64,000 nucleotides of DNA from Holothuria scabra. Its lineage: Eukaryota; Echinodermata; Holothuroidea; Aspidochirotida; Holothuriidae. The position numbers and the translations under genes are program-made. The notes under the pieces were generated by a model. The model was not told the origin of the DNA. It ran no database searches and worked only from the letters and a program-made list of their open reading frames with translations. Location: assembly GCA_037179385.1 (NCBI GenBank), contig CM074190.1, positions 11,490,206-11,554,205 on the forward strand, in the 5' to 3' direction. Positions 59,697 through 64,000 of this stretch are shown here, in pieces. The stretch's first letter is position 1, and every line of letters begins with the position of its first letter.

Positions 59697-59925
59697 ATGG
59701 AACTTTAAACTGTCCAGTTTCTAACCAATTGGTTCAAGTCGACCTGGCCCCTTTTCCAGTTGTGACTCACTGGCTTGTTTTCCTCATTCCATCACTTATG
59801 CTGGATACCAAGTACAATGTCAGTAGATTCCATTTTGAAGTGTTTGTTATGACCAGCCAGGATTCGAACTCCCAACCTCCCGACTGCAAGTCGGACGCTC
59901 TGATCACTTGACCAAGCAGTGGGTC
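59697..59925 (-). mobile_element. tRNA-derived SINE, full length, with a second type of tRNA head
   Basis: On the minus strand the head (59925-59853) has an A-box-like ttggtcaagtg, the B box agttcgaatcc, and an anticodon arm tccga-cttgcag-tcggg with anticodon TGC (Ala-like). The body gcataagtgatggaatgagg, then ccagtgagtcacaactgga, then aattggttagaaactgg matches the SINE at 27651. The 3' end is cagtttaaagttccat. No target duplication was found. Confidence 0.88.
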
Positions 59926-59929
59926 ATTT

Positions 59930-62560
59930 CCATGGAAAAGCGGTCAGAAAAATGCACACTACAAAGTAAACACCTGACGTCAAATTTTGCATTTGATGTT
60001 TATGTACACGCATTTTACAAATTTAAAACCTGAAAATTGATTAAAAAATTTTTAATAAAAAAAATCTCAGTTTCACTGTAAAAAAATTTTGTTAAATATT
60101 TGATCTAACTTTTTCAAATCTTGCAGAAAGTAGTTTGACCGTTATTTTTATTATTATTTTTTTTTTTTTTTGAGTCAAGGGTGACTCAAATTAATAAGGT
60201 ACAAGAATATTTGATAAATACTAAAAGATATTGTGAAGTGCTGAAGAGGAATCCGGTCTGGGTTCGAAAAGCTTTCTTTCCCCAAATAAATCCTCTTAAG
60301 CGTTCGAAGTGGTCGCCATGAATCCATCAAAGATATTGTGAGCGTAATTAAGAAATCATCAGCTATTATTTATGTATGTATAAGGTCGAATACAATTATA
60401 TCTAATGTACTTGTTCCTATTGAAAAGTAAATAAAGTCAAAATGACGTTTTTACATGTCTAATAAACGGGATTGGTTTCTTATTTAATGTTCGGTTCTGA
60501 GCTAGATCTTTAACTCGTCAATTTACTCGTTAATCTCAACAGCTCAAGTTAATATTAAGAGATCGCTAGTCATTAAAAGAACCAATTGAGCTTAATTTAA
60601 AAATCCTTTACCAAATAAGTAGGCCTACCAAGGATATTTTTGGAACTGTGAATTACCAGTACTTTTCCTAGGACATATACGCAGTCGGCAAGTTGGTGAA
60701 AATAACGGTAAATATATGTAGAAAGCTAACAACTTTAAAGAGGGTAAAATTACATGAGCTTTGAGTAGGTACGGAAAATTTCAAATAAATAATTTAGGTT
60801 TTCACTAAACCACACTGGCAAAATAAGTGAAAGATTCAATCTATAATATGCATTGGTGAACTCATATGGGGTGATTGAACGCAAAAAGGAAGACAAAAAT
60901 ACGATGCCTTACTGTCGTGCTCAAACAGCGGAAAGCCTCCCTTTGAACTGGTTGTCAAAGCTTCGCAAGATTTCACGCTTATTAAACTACTGTTTAATTT
61001 AATTACACATTTAATTTTGCATAAAATGAAGGTAACTAGGCTATTTTTCTTGAGTCTTGGCCTTTGATGGAGTAGTTTCTATGTGTGAACACTGCTGTGT
61101 TATATCACCCGTTTACAGTACCTTAATCAACTACCGTACCACACTGTACAGTCAAAAGGTGGCCAAATGAACTCTGTTGTTTGTTTAATTGATTTTATTT
61201 TACTAAAAAGTTGCCTTTTAAGAATCATTTCAGTCAGAATAAAGTAACCGTTGGGCAGTTATTAACGATGCAACTTAGCAGTGCAGTACGCCAAAAAATA
61301 ATCAACTCTCATTCACAAAAAAATAAAGATATGTACCATTTATAATTTCCGGTGTTTACTGACCACCGTCAAACTCCTTTCCATCTTACATTATCGGTAT
61401 CTCTTTGTTTCAAAAACAATTAAACAATAAGTTTAAGAAAGATTTATAATCCCCTTCTTTGAAAAATTCATTTGTTAGATACTTGAAATGCACTTTTAGC
61501 TACCCGATTCTTTTTAAATAGTCAAGACTCATACTGTTTTTTATGATTTTAAGATTTATTCCCAGTTTCTCTTACCATGCAAAGGTTAATAAGTATTAAT
61601 GTATAATCTGCTGGCCCTTCCTGGTTTTGACTTACAAGTGTCTTCAAATACACTTTAGGGGATATCGATTTTTTTTAAAGACTATTCGCAGTTTTTACTG
61701 TCTAAAACGGAGTATGTTGTAAATGGAGCAAAGACTAAATGGTTTCAGGCAAGCATGAAGCATTTCTCATCATATCAAATATGTAGACTAAGAACAATTT
61801 TCATAATATCAAAGAAAAGGACCACTTTCTGCAGTTCTGTTGCTTGGTGTGGCGAAGAAATTCAATCGAAACTTGAAACCAAAAGCCCTGATTAAAGGTA
61901 ATCATGCCCCAACCAGGGAAACCGGGTCTATCAACAAATTACTGGGGGGGGGGGCTTACATCTCTCCTCCAAAAAGGTGAAGGGATGTACACAATAAAGG
62001 CGACTTAATAAAAACAAGGTATCCAATTTTCCATTTTTTAAGGGGGGGGGGGTTGGGTTCGGGGAGGGGTCTCTCAGTAATCATGCAGTAGCTAATTGTT
62101 TAGTCCTCGGCTTGCTGCATCAATATTTGCATTTGTTCCTGTTCCTGATGGTGTTGTTACTATACACCCAGTGACATTTTATGTGATTTCAGAAAGCTTT
62201 TAGAAAGTGATTTACCCTTAAAATATTTTGTAGTTATTATACAGTAGTTAAATTCTAAAATGATTGATGAATATGTACAAGCCATTTAATTCGAACGGTA
62301 GTCTCACAGTGCTTTGCTACCCAAAAAGTGTATAGAACAATAAATTAGGAAAACATACTTCTAGTATCATAGCATTTTTTAGAAGACATGTTCCAGTTAT
62401 CATTATTGACGTTATACTTGTCCGCTAGTTTTATCCAGGCTGGTGCCACCGCATGCAGTTACCTGTGGATCGGTTATTGTAACTTCAAAAAGGCAAAATT
62501 TCTTTCTGTTTCATAAAAGGTACAGTAGCAGGCTTTACTCATCACTCATCACTTAGCTAG
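59930..62560. other. Unassigned AT-rich interval
   Basis: Contains G11 tracts at 61944-61954 and 62042-62052. No gene or mobile element recognised. Confidence 0.35.
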
Positions 62561-62564
62561 AGTC

Positions 62565-62566
<2 letters not shown>

Positions 62567-62595
<29 letters not shown>

Positions 62596-62850
62596 GTAAA
62601 GAGACGTTCTTTGCATTTTAGTTAAAAATGGGGAAACATTGTACTTGACTTGGTACAAAAGTTGAAAGAAAATCGTTACAACGGTAGAAAGATATTTGTA
62701 ATTGGGAAAGGGCGGCTCTGTATTTTTCACTTTGGGAAGAGTGCAAAACTTTATTTTTTTTATTATGCGTGTGATGCCCGGAAAAGGGGGTTTTGAAGCA
62801 GTTGCGCCGACCTTCTTTCGAAAAAGTGTCTTAAAACTTTTCATATCTCG
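62567..62850 (-). mobile_element. Possible retroposed sequence ending in poly(A)
   Basis: A T29 run (62567-62595) is the poly(A) tail of a minus-strand sequence. The 95-residue frame leading into it (62844-62557) ends in a lysine run coded by the tail, so it is not a normal protein. It could be the 3' end of an unknown LINE or a processed transcript. No matching sequence is recognised and no target duplication was found. Confidence 0.35.
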
Positions 62851-62952
62851 CTAAGTTTGTCACAACCAAGTAACTACCGTACAGTATATTATCTTTCATC
62901 ACTTAAAGACAAAATACCGAACATTCAATATAGGGCTTTGTTCTTTATAGGG

Positions 62953-63116
62953 TTGACAATAGACCTTTTTCCAAATAGCAATTAAAATGAATCGTGGGAT
63001 AGAGTTTTGGTTGTGGGTCAATTTTCACCATGGTAAAATGACATTGACAAAAATGACAAACACCAAAACTCTATCCCACAATCCTTTGTAATTGCTATTT
63101 GAAAAAATAGGTCAAT
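62953..63116. mobile_element. 164-bp palindromic MITE
   Basis: Left ttgacaatagaccttttt and right gaaaaaataggtcaat are inverted; inner blocks ccaaatagcaatta against taattgctatttg and tgggatagagttttggt against accaaaactctatccca extend the pairing to the middle near 63030. It is an almost complete hairpin. An older copy is at 14360. Confidence 0.9.
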
Positions 63117-64000
63117 TAAGAAACAGCAAGTTCCGTTTCATAAAGGTATATAAAGTTAGCGGATTCATGAAATTAACTACTGCGATTTATAGTAAAGAAT
63201 TGCAGAACTATATCATATACCTCCGATGAAACACTTTCAATAATTCGCATAGTGGGTATGCCAAGACGTTTGCCATCCGAACTTGAGTTAAACGTGAGTA
63301 ACCTGGTAACCAAGGTGTTAAGACCAGGGGTGCACTGAAGGGGCGTTAAAAATCTTGAACAGGATTCAGCGGGTTTTTTCTTTATCTGTTTATATGCACC
63401 ACAACAGAAAAACATTAATACTATGTCAGTGGTCACAGAACTTTCAGAACGGACGTAGACACACTGGAAACAAGTCGAAAACGTCTGTACATTTCAGAAA
63501 ATAAAATGCAGAAAAAACAGGAATACGTGAAAGTGTTATCTTCTCATTGAAAACACGTTATATTCATTGTTTTTGCATTTTTTTATTTCTCCTTCTGTAA
63601 TTGTAAAAATTTTTTTGTAATATTACAGGTAAATTTTGCAGTTTAGAGAGCTTAGGAGAGGGGGCTCTAAGGGGATTAAATGTGTAAAAATATGTTAAAG
63701 TATTAGAAATTTGAAATCCTATATTGTAGAAATCATTCTTTACCTGCCATTGGGTATAACGGCTTAAAAATATAAATTCAAATGGCGCATTTTCATGTTT
63801 ACACTTTCGTTGCACTATATTCACTGTACGGTACTTTACAGGTATTCCATTTTAATGATGTTTGATGTGAGGGTGACTACTGATGTTTGATGTAAGGGTG
63901 AATGACATTTTCCACTGAAGACCTATTGGACATGTGATTTATTTTTTTTTTGTAAGTTTTTCGAGCTACTGACCCTCGGTAAGTAGAATAAATCCTTTGC
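63117..64000. other. Unassigned interval to the window end
   Basis: No supported gene. A direct repeat (gatgtttgatgtgagggtga and gatgtttgatgtaagggtga, about 63857-63902) is a 24-base tandem duplication. Confidence 0.45.

Noticed and set aside
62557..62844. 95-residue frame ending in a lysine run
   Set aside because: The lysine run is the poly(A) tract itself; the remainder has no recognisable domain.
1..64000. CRISPR arrays, operons, rRNA genes or viral gene blocks
   Set aside because: None seen. The tandem repeats have no unique spacers of even length, and no rRNA-like conserved segments or capsid/envelope-type frames were recognised.

Overview
This is a non-coding-rich, AT-rich stretch of animal nuclear DNA. 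There are no operons, no bacterial-style gene packing and no CRISPR arrays. The mix of CR1/jockey-like and Tx1/L1-like LINE fragments, tRNA-derived SINEs, many small inverted-repeat elements with TTAA, TA or 8-bp target duplications, long CA/TA/poly(G) tracts and the frequent word taggccta suggests a marine invertebrate. An echinoderm, perhaps a sea cucumber, is my best guess; this is inference and was not checked against a database.

Host coding signal is sparse. The one place with credible host protein is 10.3-12.0 kb on the minus strand. A 168-codon open exon there reads like a netrin-type (NTR/C345C) domain. About 1.2 kb upstream of it a short exon encodes a signal peptide. The last 21 codons and the stop of the NTR exon lie inside a TTAA-flanked miniature transposon, and another TTAA element lies in the putative intron.

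Layout. 0-2.9 kb: an octamer minisatellite running into a (TTAG)n array, and copies of a dispersed repeat (family E). 2.87-5.3 kb: a 5'-truncated LINE with a full reverse-transcriptase region and one frameshift, followed by a 116-bp near-perfect hairpin. 6.4-8.0 kb: the C-terminal half of a Tx1/L1-like LINE on the minus strand; a sister copy is at 30.8-31.9 kb and a different LINE tail at 18.9-19.6 kb. 10-14.5 kb: the putative secreted gene, TTAA elements and a 660-bp inverted-repeat element. 17-21.4 kb: a TA-flanked element, a SINE fragment with an 18-bp target duplication, a hAT-like element with a perfect 8-bp duplication, microsatellites, a tRNA-like SINE head and a GC-rich island. 26.6-27.3 kb: a tandem array of fold-back elements, then a tRNA-derived SINE. 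29.3 and 55.9 kb: two nearly palindromic 400-bp elements built from GAGTGAA words. 34.7-48.3 kb: two families of TTAA elements, three of them packed into 1.4 kb, and fold-back elements rich in GTGTTTAA. 48.3-64 kb: mostly unassigned AT-rich DNA with a diverged 187-bp tandem duplication, a nested pair of inverted-repeat elements, a full-length SINE and a terminal palindrome.

Nothing here works as a multi-gene system. The structure is a layered record of transposition by LINEs, SINEs mobilised by a LINE, and several classes of cut-and-paste miniature elements, around what may be one small secreted-protein gene.
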